Below are positions 37,721-47,118 of a stretch of 64,000 bases of DNA, piece by piece. The stretch is taken from the NCBI RefSeq assembly GCF_003031405.1, contig NZ_CP020469.1:1116001-1180000 (forward strand), given 5' to 3'. The stretch's first letter is position 1. Each line of letters starts with the position of its first letter. The notes beneath the pieces were generated by a model that ran no database searches, was not told the DNA's origin, and saw only the letters and a program-made list of their open reading frames with translations. The position numbers were made by a program, and so were the translations under genes. This stretch comes from Halomonas sp. 'Soap Lake #6'. Its GTDB lineage: Bacteria; Pseudomonadota; Gammaproteobacteria; Pseudomonadales; Halomonadaceae.

Positions 37721-38743
37721 TCACAGCGGCGTTTTGCTCGCTTTGCCCGGAATTTCCCGCACGAGGCGCGGCATTAAGAACCCAGGTAAATGATCGCGCA
37801 GTTGAGTGACCAATGTGCGTGCTTCATCATCGGGTACATCAAAGTGTGCGGCGCCTTGCACTGGGTCTAATACATGTAGGTAATAGGGCAGAACTCCTGC
37901 TTCAAATAGCCGTTCCGATAGCGTCGCTAAAGTGGCTACGTCGTCGTTTACGCCGCGTAGCAGTACGCTTTGGTTAAGTAGCGTAGCGCCTGCTTGTTTA
38001 AGGCGTGTGCAGGCATCCATAACCGCTTGGTCAATTTCGTTGGCGTGGTTAATATGCAGCACCACGACTTTTTGCAAACGAGTCGACGATAGCCAGCCAA
38101 GTAGGTCGTTATCAACGCGGTCTGGGATTACCACTGGCAGGCGGGTATGGATGCGCAACCGTTTCAGGTGCGGGATGCTTTCAAGCTGTTCCACAAGCCA
38201 GGACAGTTGGCGGTCGTTAGCAGCAAGCGGGTCGCCACCGGACAAAATCGCTTCATGTATAGAGGTGTTCCCTCGCAAGTAATGCAGTGCTTCCTGCCAC
38301 TGGGCACGTGAAGGCGAATTGTCACTATAGGGAAAGTGGCGTCTAAAGCAGTAGCGGCAGTTGATTGCGCAGGCGGGGCTGGCAATTAATAGTACGCGGT
38401 TTGCATATTTATGTATCAACCCTTTAACGGGGCGATGATCGGCCTCTTCCAACGGATCTGTAACATAGCCTTGAGGTGTTAGCACTTCATCGCTAATGGG
38501 GAGGACTTGGCGGAGCAGTGGGTCATCGGGGTTGTTGGCCTCAATTCGAGCCAGGTAGGCTTCGGGCACGCAAATATCAAACTGCAGGTGCCCTGCGTGA
38601 GCACCAGCTAGCCACTGGTCGCTCAAGCCTAGCCGTTTGCAAAGGGCATTAGGGTCGCGGATCGCCTGGGAAAGTTGCTGCTGCCATGAGGCTGGTGCCT
38701 GGGCAGACGTGCACTTACCAGCGATAATGATGTTCTCCTGCAA
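37721..38743 (-). CDS. epmB: EF-P beta-lysylation protein EpmB (lysine 2,3-aminomutase)
   Basis: A radical SAM enzyme of 340 residues that converts (S)-alpha-lysine to (R)-beta-lysine for EF-P modification. The cluster-binding CxxxCxxC is at C125, C129 and C132 (ACAINCRYCFRRHF). The PLP and fold regions include NPDDPLLRQVLP, ILSGGDPL and HINHANEID. The start is a TTG at 38743 with an ideal GAAGGAGGG 4 nt upstream and a family-like N-terminus; the frame is open up to 38833 without support. Divergent from efp over about 100 nt. Confidence 0.92.
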   Translation of the reverse strand: MQENIIIAGKCTSAQAPASWQQQLSQAIRDPNALCKRLGLSDQWLAGAHAGHLQFDICVPEAYLARIEANNPDDPLLRQVLPISDEVLTPQGYVTDPLEEADHRPVKGLIHKYANRVLLIASPACAINCRYCFRRHFPYSDNSPSRAQWQEALHYLRGNTSIHEAILSGGDPLAANDRQLSWLVEQLESIPHLKRLRIHTRLPVVIPDRVDNDLLGWLSSTRLQKVVVLHINHANEIDQAVMDACTRLKQAGATLLNQSVLLRGVNDDVATLATLSERLFEAGVLPYYLHVLDPVQGAAHFDVPDDEARTLVTQLRDHLPGFLMPRLVREIPGKASKTPL

Positions 38744-38844
38744 AAAGCCCTCCTTCGGGTTATCATGCTCGCATAGTTGAAGAACGATATAGCGAAGCGT
38801 GGCTTCGCGCATTACGCTACTGAAATAAAACATTGAGAGGCACT

Positions 38845-39411
38845 ATGGCGAACTATTCTACCAACGAATTCAAGGGCGGTTTGAAAGTAATGCTCGACGG
38901 CGATCCCTGTTCGATCGTTGAGAACGAACTGGTTAAGCCAGGTAAGGGGCAGGCGTTTAATCGCGTTAAGCTACGGAACCTGATGACCGGCCGTGTGGGC
39001 GAGCGTACTTTCAAATCTGGTGATTCGCTGGAAGGCGCTGATGTCATGGATTTAGAGATGGAGTATCTCTACACCGATGGTGACATGTGGCACTTCATGA
39101 AAACCGATGGCTCCTTCGAGCAGTATGCTGTGGAAAAGAAAGCCTTGGGTGATACTGAAAAATGGCTTAAGGAACAGGTTCCTTACACCATTACGTTGTG
39201 GAACGACAAAGCAATCTCTGTCACGCCGCCCAACTTTATTGAGTTGGAAGTCATTGAGACTGACCCAGGTTTGAAAGGCGATACGGCTCAAGGTGGCTCC
39301 AAGCCTGCGACGCTTTCATCCGGTGCTGTTGTTCGCGTTCCGCTGTTTATCAACCGGGGTGAAGTGCTGAAAATTGATACACGCTCAGGTGAGTACGTAT
39401 CGCGCGCCTAA
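38845..39411 (+). CDS. efp: translation elongation factor P
   Basis: A 188-residue factor that rescues ribosomes stalled on polyproline. The modified lysine is K34 in VKPGKGQAF, the site of EpmAB beta-lysylation. Length equals E. coli EF-P. ATG 38845 has GAGAGG upstream. Flanked by epmB (divergent) and epmA (downstream), so substrate and both modifying enzymes are encoded together. Confidence 0.97.
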   Translation: MANYSTNEFKGGLKVMLDGDPCSIVENELVKPGKGQAFNRVKLRNLMTGRVGERTFKSGDSLEGADVMDLEMEYLYTDGDMWHFMKTDGSFEQYAVEKKALGDTEKWLKEQVPYTITLWNDKAISVTPPNFIELEVIETDPGLKGDTAQGGSKPATLSSGAVVRVPLFINRGEVLKIDTRSGEYVSRA

Positions 39412-39439
39412 TCACTGATTGATCAATAAGCCACGTAAA

Positions 39440-39467
39440 CTCAGTTCATAAAGCTCAGTTCATAAAG
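39440..39467. repeat. 14-nt tandem repeat, 2 copies, before the efp terminator
   Basis: CTCAGTTCATAAAG occurs exactly twice, at 39440-39453 and 39454-39467, between the efp stop and terminator. The last few bases form part of the terminator stem. Confidence 0.85.
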
Positions 39468-39493
39468 CCACGCTGTACGCTGCGTGGCTTTAT
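39462..39493 (+). terminator. rho-independent terminator after efp
   Basis: A 12-bp perfect stem ATAAAGCCACGC / GCGTGGCTTTAT with an 8-nt loop. The T-rich end of the stem is short, and the epmA ribosome binding site follows at once. Confidence 0.75.
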
Positions 39494-39512
39494 TATGTTG
39501 GGGAGAGACAAA

Positions 39513-40493
39513 ATGACGGTTAACTGGCAGCCGACAGCCTCAATTGAAACACTGCGCGAACGTGCGCGCTTAATCGCGACTGTGCGGGCTTTTTTTGCTG
39601 AGCGCGGCATCTTGGAAGTGGAAACGCCGGTGCTGGGACAGGGGGGGAGCACTGATGTGCATTTGGTTTCGCTTTCCACTCGGGCGCGTACTGATAAAGG
39701 CCAGCGTAGGTTGTGGCTGCAAACCTCGCCAGAGTTTCATATGAAGCGCCTGCTAGCGGCGGGTAGTGGACCGATCTTTCAGCTTGCCAGGAGCTTCCGT
39801 GATGGTGAAGTGGGGGGGCGCCACAATATCGAATTCACTATGTTGGAGTGGTATCGCCCAGGGTTTACGCTGGCGCAGCTGATTGATGAAACCACCACGC
39901 TGGTTGCCACTGTGCTGCCAAGCGTTGCGGGCCCAGTGGTGCACTATCGTTATCGGGAACTATTTCACACCCATCTGTCGATTGACCCGTTTACTTCCTC
40001 GCTTGATACATTGCGGACGTTGGCAGCAGAGCGTGGCCAGATGTCTATTCATGCATTAAAAGAAGAGGGGCGAGACACTTGCTTGGATCTATTGATGAGC
40101 ATGGTAATTGAACCGCAACTTGGTCAGCATGAGCTAAGCGTGGTGGTGGACTATCCCGCGAGCCAGGCGGCGCTAGCGCGTCGTCATCAGGATGCGGATG
40201 GCGAGTGGGTAGCCTCGCGGTTTGAGCTTTATCTAAACGGTATTGAGCTGGCAAATGGCTATGACGAGCTAACCGATGCCGAGGAGCAGCGTCTGCGGTT
40301 TAGTGAAGATAACGCTGAGCGACATCGTTTGGGCTTGCCGGAAGTCGATGTGGATGAGCACCTGTTGGCCGCGCTGCAACACGGTATGCCTGAAAGTGCT
40401 GGTGTGGCGTTAGGAGTGGATCGTCTGTTGCAACTGGCACTGGGTAAAGCACGCCTGGAAGACGTGCTCGCGTTTTCAACACCTAACTGCTAA
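39513..40493 (+). CDS. epmA: EF-P lysine--lysine ligase EpmA
   Basis: A 326-residue class II lysyl-tRNA-synthetase paralogue without the anticodon domain, which attaches beta-lysine to EF-P. The class II motifs are visible: VETPVLGQGGSTDVHL, motif 2 FQLARSFRDGEVGGRHNIEFTMLEWYR and motif 3 GVALGVDRLLQLALG. ATG 39513 follows GGGGAGAG; ATG 39495 lies in the terminator. Length matches E. coli (325). It converges on psd with a 3-nt gap. Confidence 0.94.
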   Translation: MTVNWQPTASIETLRERARLIATVRAFFAERGILEVETPVLGQGGSTDVHLVSLSTRARTDKGQRRLWLQTSPEFHMKRLLAAGSGPIFQLARSFRDGEVGGRHNIEFTMLEWYRPGFTLAQLIDETTTLVATVLPSVAGPVVHYRYRELFHTHLSIDPFTSSLDTLRTLAAERGQMSIHALKEEGRDTCLDLLMSMVIEPQLGQHELSVVVDYPASQAALARRHQDADGEWVASRFELYLNGIELANGYDELTDAEEQRLRFSEDNAERHRLGLPEVDVDEHLLAALQHGMPESAGVALGVDRLLQLALGKARLEDVLAFSTPNC

Positions 40494-40496
40494 TGG

Positions 40497-41330
40497 TTAG
40501 GGTGTACCCAGCGTTTGGCCCATCTCCACCTTTGCACCAAGAGGGTTATTTTCAAAGGTGACTGGCTCGGCAAAGCACATTACTACCGTAGAACCTAGCT
40601 TAAAGCGGCCCATCTCTGCGCCTTTTTCCAGGATGATGGGCTGGCCGAACTTCATACGCTGGGGATGACCGGAAAGCGGTGTTACCTGGCCTGCCCAAAC
40701 GGTTTCGATAGCGGCGACGATCATTGCACCGACCAGTACCATAGCCATGGAGCCGTGCTCAGTATCAAAAATACATACTAGGCGCTCGTTGCGGGCAAAC
40801 AGGCCCGGCACGTAGTTAGCAGTTGCCTGGTTAACCGAGAAAAGCCGTCCTGGTACATAGATCATTTCCCGTAGTGTACCGCTCACCGGCATATGCACCC
40901 GGTGGTAGTCGCGAGGGGAGAGATAGACAGTAGCAAAACTTCCGCCCATAAACTCTTCGGCCAGTGTGCTATCGCCACCCAATAATGTTTGGGCGGAGTA
41001 AGTGTGCCCTTTGGCTTGCACCAATTGGCCTGCGGTTAGGCGGCCATATTGGGAGAGTGTGCCATCGGCGGGGCTTAGTAGGCCCTCGCCTAATGGTCGG
41101 GCATCGGCCTTTAGCGCCCTGGTGAAAAAGTCGTTGAACGTGGCGTAGGCGGTGGGGTCTGGCTCCAGCGCCTGGCTCATGTCGACATTAAAGCGCTTGA
41201 TAAACGCCTTGATCAGGGTGTCTTTTACCCAAGGGTTATCACACTGGGCGAACTTGCCTGTCAGGCGCGAGAACGCGTGCTGGGGCAATGGATACTGGAG
41301 TAGCGAAAAGGCTTTTTGAGAAAGGGTCAC
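40497..41330 (-). CDS. psd: phosphatidylserine decarboxylase proenzyme
   Basis: A 277-residue membrane-associated enzyme producing phosphatidylethanolamine. It self-cleaves at the LGST motif (G246-S247), where Ser becomes the pyruvoyl group. [16 protein letters not shown] and the [17 protein letters not shown] segment are diagnostic. Same strand as the rhodanese and rsgA genes upstream; the 201-nt gap to the rhodanese gene may carry its own promoter. Confidence 0.95.
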   Translation of the reverse strand: MTLSQKAFSLLQYPLPQHAFSRLTGKFAQCDNPWVKDTLIKAFIKRFNVDMSQALEPDPTAYATFNDFFTRALKADARPLGEGLLSPADGTLSQYGRLTAGQLVQAKGHTYSAQTLLGGDSTLAEEFMGGSFATVYLSPRDYHRVHMPVSGTLREMIYVPGRLFSVNQATANYVPGLFARNERLVCIFDTEHGSMAMVLVGAMIVAAIETVWAGQVTPLSGHPQRMKFGQPIILEKGAEMGRFKLGSTVVMCFAEPVTFENNPLGAKVEMGQTLGTP

Positions 41331-41531
41331 AGTGGTTACTTTTTAACAGTAGTGGCTTGTGGTGGCATATTGCCATTAAGGGTTTACCCCGTTGACAGGT
41401 CTGTGAGAAGGCGCTGTGAATCCTTTCCAGGGCGCTACATTTGCGTCATGGCAAATGACCCCCTCTACGACCTGTCCCCGGCGCCCTTAGTCGAGCGAGC
41501 AGTTACTTTAGACAATGATAATGAGTGTTTT

Positions 41532-42374
41532 TTACTTCTCAATCGGTGTGTCGTCGCGGTTGCCCCATTCGCCCCAGGAGCCCGCGTAGCCGCGTATATT
41601 AAAGCCCAGTGCCTTGCCCACCAACCAGGTGAAGCTGCTGCGGTGGTGGCTTTGGCAGTGGGTAGCAATTTCCATTTCCGGTGTTAGGCCGAGCGCTCCT
41701 AACTCTGTCATCAGCTCGGCGTAGTCGCGGATGCGTAGTGCACGGTTACGATCCATGGCGTGGAGCCAATCCATATTGACGGCACCCGGTATATGGCCCA
41801 AGTGTTTATTGTTACCGCGTATACCATCGTACTCGTCTTTGGAGCGGGCATCCCATACCGCGAACTGCTTATCGTCGAGCTTTGCTTTAATCTCGTCGCA
41901 GGTAATAGCCACCTGAGGATTGAGAATTTCGGCGTGGTACTCGCTGGGCGTGGGAGCGACTGGTTCGATACTTTGATCAAGGCCCGCATCACGCCATGCA
42001 TGAATGCCGCCATTCAGGTAGGAGTAACGGGTATGGCCAATTAGCTCCAATGTCCATAGTAGTCGAGCTGCCCAACCGCCACCTTCATCATCGTAGGCCA
42101 CCACGTGGGTGTCGCGGGTTAGGCCAAGCGCACTGAACAGTTGTGACAGGAACTCAACCGTGGGCACCTCGTTGGGCACTGGCCCATCGCCACGCATCAG
42201 GTAGCGAAAATCCAGATAAATGGCACCCGGTATATGGCCTTGGCGGTAGCTGTCACCATTCGCCGGGACATCAATGATTAGCAGTTGCGGGTCATCTATA
42301 TGCTGCTGCAGCTGCTCAGGTTCAATAATTAACGGCAGTACATTGGTTTCCGATGAGTGGCTGACGGTGCTCAT
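41532..42374 (-). CDS. rhdA: thiosulfate sulfurtransferase (tandem rhodanese)
   Basis: A 280-residue two-domain rhodanese. The N-terminal domain is inactive, and the C-terminal domain has the catalytic Cys240 in a CQSHHRS loop, close to the RhdA-type CQTHHRS loop. It should transfer sulfane sulfur from thiosulfate to cyanide or other acceptors. AGGGAG precedes the ATG. It lies between rsgA and psd, as in related bacteria. Its upstream region is almost entirely a 15-nt tandem array, so any promoter of its own would sit within or next to that array. Confidence 0.88.
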   Translation of the reverse strand: MSTVSHSSETNVLPLIIEPEQLQQHIDDPQLLIIDVPANGDSYRQGHIPGAIYLDFRYLMRGDGPVPNEVPTVEFLSQLFSALGLTRDTHVVAYDDEGGGWAARLLWTLELIGHTRYSYLNGGIHAWRDAGLDQSIEPVAPTPSEYHAEILNPQVAITCDEIKAKLDDKQFAVWDARSKDEYDGIRGNNKHLGHIPGAVNMDWLHAMDRNRALRIRDYAELMTELGALGLTPEMEIATHCQSHHRSSFTWLVGKALGFNIRGYAGSWGEWGNRDDTPIEK

Positions 42375-42404
42375 GTACGGCTCCCTGTCTCTATAATTTA
42401 AGGC

Positions 42405-42629
42405 TATTTAGAAGTTAAGACGATAGCAGTTCAGTCAATAACAGCTGACTCAATCAAATCTTGGTCAATCAACGCTTGATCAATAAAAACCTAGTCAACA
42501 AAAGTTTGATCAACAAAAGCTATGGCAATAGAGATTACGGCAATAGAACTTGAGACGATAGAGCTTGAAGCGATAGCACTTAAAGCAATGGCACTTAAAG
42601 CAATAGAAATTAAGGCGCTAGCAACTATG
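42405..42629. repeat. 15-copy array of a degenerate 15-nt unit between rsgA and the rhodanese gene
   Basis: Read on the plus strand, the 225 nt from 42405 divide cleanly into fifteen 15-nt units without spacers. Units near rsgA follow GCAATAGMACTTRAR; units nearer the rhodanese gene follow TCAATMAAARCYTRR. The period stays exact although single copies differ by up to half their bases, so it is an old, drifting array. The last unit contains the rsgA stop codon. On the minus strand one frame stays open for about 40 codons with hydrophobic pentapeptides, but it lacks a start. Confidence 0.85.
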
Positions 42630-43644
42630 TGTTCAAGCTATCAAGAATGCGTCGATAGCTGGTAAAGCGCTCTGGATGAATCTTGCCTGCCTCTACTGCT
42701 TCGAGTAAAGCGCAACCTGGCTCATTGCGGTGCCTGCAGTCGCGGAAGCGGCAGTGACCGAGATATGGATGAAATTCAATAAAGCCATCGGTGACTTCCT
42801 GCTCATCTAAATGGATCAGGCCAAACTCACGAATACCCGGAGAATCGATCAGCTCGCCGTTACTCACCTCGTCGCTACGCATGGCGTATAGCCTAGCCGT
42901 GGTGGTGGTATGAGTACCCTTGCGCGAGTCTTCTGACAGCGCGCCAATACGCAAGGTTTCATCGGGCAGCAGTAGGTCAATGAGCGATGATTTGCCCACA
43001 CCGCTTTGGCCTACAAACACCGAAGTACGTCCTTCCAACTGCTGGCGCAGTGCATCCAAGCCTGCTGGATTAGCTGTGGTGGTACGTACCACGGGGTAGC
43101 CTAACTGGCGGTAGCGCTCTAATAATTGACCTAGTTCACCGCCATCTTCGGGCAGCAGGTCGGTTTTATTGAGCACGAGTACCGGCGCAATACCAGTGGC
43201 CTCTGCGGCGACCAAGTAGCGATCAATCAGGTTTGGGTGAGGTGCAGGCTCGACGGCAAATACGATCAGCAACTGATCAATGTTGGCGGCGACGGGCTTT
43301 AATTGCCCTCGGGGGTCTGGGCGCTTCAAGATGCTGTCGCGCTCTTCACGGGCGACGACGACCCCAGAACCATCCTGGGCTGCTCGCCAAATTACCCGGT
43401 CGCCGGTGACCAAGCCATCTAGATTGGCGCGTAGGTGGCAGCGTACGGGCGTGCCGTCGGCATTGCGTACTTCCAGCGTGCGGCCGAAATGAGCCATTAC
43501 CCGGCCCGGCTGTTCGGGGCCGTACTCACCCGCGGAGAGTTTTTCAGCATCTTGAACGTCGCGCTTTTCAGCACGTTGGGCACGTTCTGCTTGAATCTTC
43601 TCGACCCGCCACTGCTGCTGACGGCTTAATTTACGTTTGCTCAT
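42625..43644 (-). CDS. rsgA: ribosome small subunit-dependent GTPase A
   Basis: A 339-residue circularly permuted GTPase that checks maturation of the 30S subunit. An N-terminal OB domain is followed by motifs in permuted order: NKTDLL (G4), FVGQSGVGKSSLI (G1) and DSPGIREFGL (G3). The C-terminal zinc knuckle is HCRFRDCRHRNEPGC. The start ATG at 43644 is preferred over GTG 43650. Divergent from orn over about 150 nt. Its stop codon is the edge of a repeat array. Confidence 0.94.
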   Translation of the reverse strand: MSKRKLSRQQQWRVEKIQAERAQRAEKRDVQDAEKLSAGEYGPEQPGRVMAHFGRTLEVRNADGTPVRCHLRANLDGLVTGDRVIWRAAQDGSGVVVAREERDSILKRPDPRGQLKPVAANIDQLLIVFAVEPAPHPNLIDRYLVAAEATGIAPVLVLNKTDLLPEDGGELGQLLERYRQLGYPVVRTTTANPAGLDALRQQLEGRTSVFVGQSGVGKSSLIDLLLPDETLRIGALSEDSRKGTHTTTTARLYAMRSDEVSNGELIDSPGIREFGLIHLDEQEVTDGFIEFHPYLGHCRFRDCRHRNEPGCALLEAVEAGKIHPERFTSYRRILDSLNT

Positions 43645-43791
43645 GACCACCCGTTGCTCGGTACAATAGGGGCATTGTACCCACCTGGGTGGCCTACTGT
43701 CCTGTATAGGGTTCGGGTTAGGGCAATATAAGCCACACTTTTACTTAATTCGCCGTCTTTTGAGGGCGAAAATGGCCAAGGAATGAAAGCA

Positions 43792-44385
43792 ATGAGTGAA
43801 CAAACCACACAAGGCGTTGCGCCACGCAGTGATCTATTAGTTTGGATCGACTTAGAGATGACCGGTCTAGAGCCAGACAAAGAGCGCATTATCGAGGTGG
43901 CGACGCTAATTACCGATGCTGATTTAAACGTGGTGGCGGAAGGGCCGATAATTGCAGTGAAGCAGCCAGATAGCCTGCTGGCCAAAATGGATGACTGGAA
44001 CCAGAAGACCCACGGAGAGTCAGGCTTGGTCGCGCGGGTGAAAGCCAGCCAGGTAAGCACCGCCGAGGCCGAGCAGCAAACCCTGGCATTTTTGCAGCAG
44101 TATGCAGTGGCCGGTTCGTCGCCCATGTGTGGCAATAGTATTCACCAGGATCGTCGCTTTTTAGAGCGTGAGATGCCTGCGTTGCTCAGTTTTTTCCACT
44201 ACCGCAACCTGGATGTATCTACCCTCAAAGAGTTGGCAAAGCGCTGGAATCCAGGTGCCCTGGCGGGCTTTAAAAAGCAGAATGTTCATTTGGCAATGGA
44301 TGATATCAAGGAGTCAATAGCTGAACTTGCTCACTATCGCAGCACGTTTTTACGCGTTGATCAGTGCGGCGACGAAGAGGAATAA
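43792..44385 (+). CDS. orn: oligoribonuclease
   Basis: A DEDDh 3'-5' exonuclease of 197 residues that degrades 2-5 nt RNAs and pGpG. Exo I is [12 protein letters not shown], with [16 protein letters not shown] (Exo II) and [11 protein letters not shown] (Exo III). The ATG at 43792 has a better-spaced AAGGA than the one three codons upstream. Its last 25 nt overlap the convergent queG gene. Confidence 0.94.
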   Translation: MSEQTTQGVAPRSDLLVWIDLEMTGLEPDKERIIEVATLITDADLNVVAEGPIIAVKQPDSLLAKMDDWNQKTHGESGLVARVKASQVSTAEAEQQTLAFLQQYAVAGSSPMCGNSIHQDRRFLEREMPALLSFFHYRNLDVSTLKELAKRWNPGALAGFKKQNVHLAMDDIKESIAELAHYRSTFLRVDQCGDEEE

Positions 44386-45509
44386 AGTGTTTGAGTGGCA
44401 ATGCGCTCGCCGCGCTTAAGGCGCTGCTCCTCAAGCGCCCAGGCGACATGTTCTCGCACCAAAGCGCTTGGGTAGGCTCTACGTGCAAATAGTGCGGCTT
44501 CTACGGCTTCGCTCCAGGGCGCGTTGCCGAGGCCAATGGCGATATTGCGTAGCCATCGCTCGTAACCAATGCGCCGAATGGGGCTGCCAGCGGTTTTGTC
44601 CAGAAACTCTGCTTCGCCCCAGGCAAATAGGGTGATCAGCGATGCGCGGTCAAGGTCGTGGCGTGGTGCGAAGTCGCCTTCCTGTGTGGTGCGGGTAAAG
44701 CGTGTAAAGGGGCATACCAATTGGCAGTCGTCGCAGCCATAAACGCGGTTGCCCATGGGGCGGCGAAATTCAATTGGAATTGTGCCATGGAGTTCAATAG
44801 TGAGATACGAAATACACTTGCGTGAGTCGACCACTTTATCGTCAACGATGGCGCCGGTTGGGCAGGCGGTGCGGCAGGCGCTACAGCTACCGCAGTGTTC
44901 GTGCTCAAAGGGGGGATCAATGGGTAACGGTAGGTCGGTATATAGCTCGCCCAGGAAAAACAGCGAGCCTGCTTTGGGGTTGAGCAGCATCGCGTTTTTG
45001 CCAAACCAGCCAAGGCCTGCTTTTTGCGCGAGGGCTCGCTCCATTACTGGCGCTGAGTCTACAAAGGCACGGTAGCCGATTTTTCCTACTTCCTGCTCAA
45101 TATTTTTCGCCAGTAGGGCTAAGCGTTTACGTATTAATTTGTGATAATCGCGGCCAAGAGCATAGCGAGACACATAAGCGCGCTGAGGTTGCCCAAGCAC
45201 TTTTGCACTTTCAACCTCAGCGGGCAGGTAGTCCATACGTACGCTGATCACCCTCTGAGTGCCAGGTTCAAGCTCTTCAGGGCGAGTTCGTTTAGTGCCA
45301 TGTTTGGCCATAAAGCCCATCTCGCCGTGGTAGCCTTTCTCAAGCCAGGCATTCAGGTGCGTTTCGTGGGCGGCAAGTTGGGTATCTGTTATACCTACTT
45401 GCTGAAACCCGAGTTCGCGGCCCCAACGCTTAATTTGCTCGGCAAGTTGGCTAAGCTGTTCACTAGTAAGTTGTTCACTAGAGAGTGGAAAAGTGGTGGA
45501 ACTTGGCAT
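44361..45509 (-). CDS. queG: epoxyqueuosine reductase
   Basis: A 382-residue B12- and Fe-S-dependent enzyme catalysing the final step of queuosine synthesis in tRNA. The ferredoxin-like cysteine motifs are [16 protein letters not shown] and [23 protein letters not shown] is the cobalamin-side family motif. The N-terminus contains a [10 protein letters not shown] duplication encoded by a 15-nt DNA repeat (45453-45482). Convergent with orn by a 25-nt overlap. Confidence 0.93.
   Translation of the reverse strand: MPSSTTFPLSSEQLTSEQLSQLAEQIKRWGRELGFQQVGITDTQLAAHETHLNAWLEKGYHGEMGFMAKHGTKRTRPEELEPGTQRVISVRMDYLPAEVESAKVLGQPQRAYVSRYALGRDYHKLIRKRLALLAKNIEQEVGKIGYRAFVDSAPVMERALAQKAGLGWFGKNAMLLNPKAGSLFFLGELYTDLPLPIDPPFEHEHCGSCSACRTACPTGAIVDDKVVDSRKCISYLTIELHGTIPIEFRRPMGNRVYGCDDCQLVCPFTRFTRTTQEGDFAPRHDLDRASLITLFAWGEAEFLDKTAGSPIRRIGYERWLRNIAIGLGNAPWSEAVEAALFARRAYPSALVREHVAWALEEQRLKRGERIATQTLYSSSSPH
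45453..45482. repeat. 15-nt in-frame repeat at the 5' end of queG
   Basis: AAGYTGTTCACTAGW-type units at 45453-45467 and 45468-45482 (plus strand) encode two SEQL(S/T) pentapeptides in the variable N-terminus of QueG. Confidence 0.75.
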
Positions 45510-45613
45510 TGTCAGTCAGCGTTAACCCGTTAAGCACGTTATGCTAACGCATTAGCCGCTGTTACAACATGCTGTCAGTGATAACGCTGGTGTAACACCC
45601 AAAAGGAGATACC

Positions 45614-47107
45614 GTGTCCACGTTGAGTACGTCTTCACTACGCCCCCTCTACACAGCGGCGCAAGTGCGTGAGCTTGACCGCCGTACTATCGCGGGTGGA
45701 ATTGAAAGCTTTGCCCTTATGCAGCGGGCGGCATCCAGCGCTTGGCACAGCTTTCGTTCCCGTTGGCCTCATGCCCGCAGCGTTACCGTGCTATGCGGCA
45801 GTGGTAATAATGGTGGCGACGGCCATGTGTTGGCGGCACTGGCAATGCAGTCGGGATTAAAAGTGCAGCGCATTTCTCTTAAGCCGTTGGCCGTGTTGTC
45901 TGGAGATGTTGCACGGGCCGCCGAACTTGCAACCGCGGCGGGTGTGGGGTTTGACGAGTGGCAACCGGGCACCACATTGGTCGGTGAGGTAGTGGTAGAT
46001 GCGCTGCTGGGTACGGGGTTGGCCGGTGAGGTGGAGGGCGATGTAAAGCGCGCGATTAACGCGATTAACGCGGCTAGCCAGCCGGTGTTGGCGTTGGATA
46101 CTCCTTCTGGGCTATCTGCTGATACCGGGGCAGTGCTTGGTGCGGCCGTAATGGCGGCCTGCACGGTGACGTTTATCGGCGATAAAGTTGGCCTACATAC
46201 TGGAGACGCGCCAGCCTATACCGGTGAGATTGATTTTCGCCCCTTGGGTGTTAAAGCCCAGGTGTATTTTGATATTCCCCCCTCTGCCTGGCGGCTGGAT
46301 GACTCTCTTTTACTAGAGGCTTTTAGACCGCGTTCACGGGTATGCCATAAAGGCAGCCTGGGACATGTGCTGGTAATGGGTGGTGCGCCAGGGTTTGGTG
46401 GCGCGGCACTGCTGGCTTCTCAGGCAGCGGCACGTTTAGGTGCAGGTAAGGTCACCTTGGCAACTTCTCCAGAACATGTGACCGCAAGTTTGGTGCGTTG
46501 TCCTGAGGTGATGGCTCACGGAATTCGGGGTGGCGCTGAGGCTGGCATGTTGCCCTCTCAGGCGGATGTTGTCGTAGTGGGGCCAGGGTTAGGGCAGGGC
46601 GCCTGGGGGCAGGCGATTTTACAGAGTGCTTTGCAGTCATCTGCACCCCTTGTCGTCGACGCAGATGCACTTAACTTGCTGGCTAGTCACTGGCCAGAAG
46701 AGCGTCGTGATAATTGGATTTTAACGCCCCACCCAGGTGAGGCTGCACGGTTGCTGAGCTGTTCGGTGGCAGATATTCAGTCAGATCGGCCTGAGGCAGC
46801 GCGAGCACTACAGCGTGCGCGGGGAGGGGTAATCATATTGAAAGGTGCTGGGAGCCTGGTGGTTGGGCCAAGTGGGTTAGTGGTGTGCCCCTACGGGAAT
46901 CCCGGTATGGCTAGTGGTGGTATGGGGGACGTGCTAAGTGGCATGTTAGGTACGCTGGTAGCGCAGAGTCGCACTATTGAGCAGGCAGCCTGGTTTGGTG
47001 TTATGGCTCACGCGTTAGCGGGTGATGAGGCTGCAAAAACCGAGGGAGAGCGTGGCCTGCTGGCGAGTGATCTGGCATCCTATGCGCGAGCGTTTATTAA
47101 CCCGTGA
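45614..47107 (+). CDS. nnrDE: bifunctional NAD(P)H-hydrate epimerase / ADP-dependent dehydratase
   Basis: A 497-residue fusion repairing hydrated NAD(P)H. The N-terminal epimerase domain (to about 215) has LCGSGNNGGDGHVLA and ALDTPSGLSADTG. The C-terminal ribokinase-like dehydratase has KGSLGHVLVMGGAPGFGGA, VGPGLGQG, LTPHPGEAARLL and NPGMASGGMGDVLSG. The same fusion (YjeF) precedes tsaE in E. coli. Its stop overlaps a GTG of the next frame. AAAAGGAG precedes the GTG/ATG region of its start. Confidence 0.94.
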   Translation: MSTLSTSSLRPLYTAAQVRELDRRTIAGGIESFALMQRAASSAWHSFRSRWPHARSVTVLCGSGNNGGDGHVLAALAMQSGLKVQRISLKPLAVLSGDVARAAELATAAGVGFDEWQPGTTLVGEVVVDALLGTGLAGEVEGDVKRAINAINAASQPVLALDTPSGLSADTGAVLGAAVMAACTVTFIGDKVGLHTGDAPAYTGEIDFRPLGVKAQVYFDIPPSAWRLDDSLLLEAFRPRSRVCHKGSLGHVLVMGGAPGFGGAALLASQAAARLGAGKVTLATSPEHVTASLVRCPEVMAHGIRGGAEAGMLPSQADVVVVGPGLGQGAWGQAILQSALQSSAPLVVDADALNLLASHWPEERRDNWILTPHPGEAARLLSCSVADIQSDRPEAARALQRARGGVIILKGAGSLVVGPSGLVVCPYGNPGMASGGMGDVLSGMLGTLVAQSRTIEQAAWFGVMAHALAGDEAAKTEGERGLLASDLASYARAFINP

Positions 47108-47118
47108 AGGCAGCCTAC

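Noticed and set aside
37574..37777. 67-codon plus-strand ORF between the unknown membrane protein and epmB
   Set aside because: It lies antisense to the epmB end, with no supporting ribosome binding site or protein features.
41511..41529. Fur box between the rhodanese gene and psd
   Set aside because: GACAATGATAATGAG is a fair half-match to the Fur consensus, but neither flanking gene is an expected iron-regulated target and the other half is poor; likely chance.
41316..41687. 123-codon plus-strand ORF across the psd-rhodanese gap
   Set aside because: It overlaps both genes in antisense and shows no protein-like pattern; a shadow frame.
42405..42629. CRISPR array
   Set aside because: The repeats are contiguous 15-nt units with no unique spacers, and no cas genes are present; the other arrays in the window fail for the same reason.
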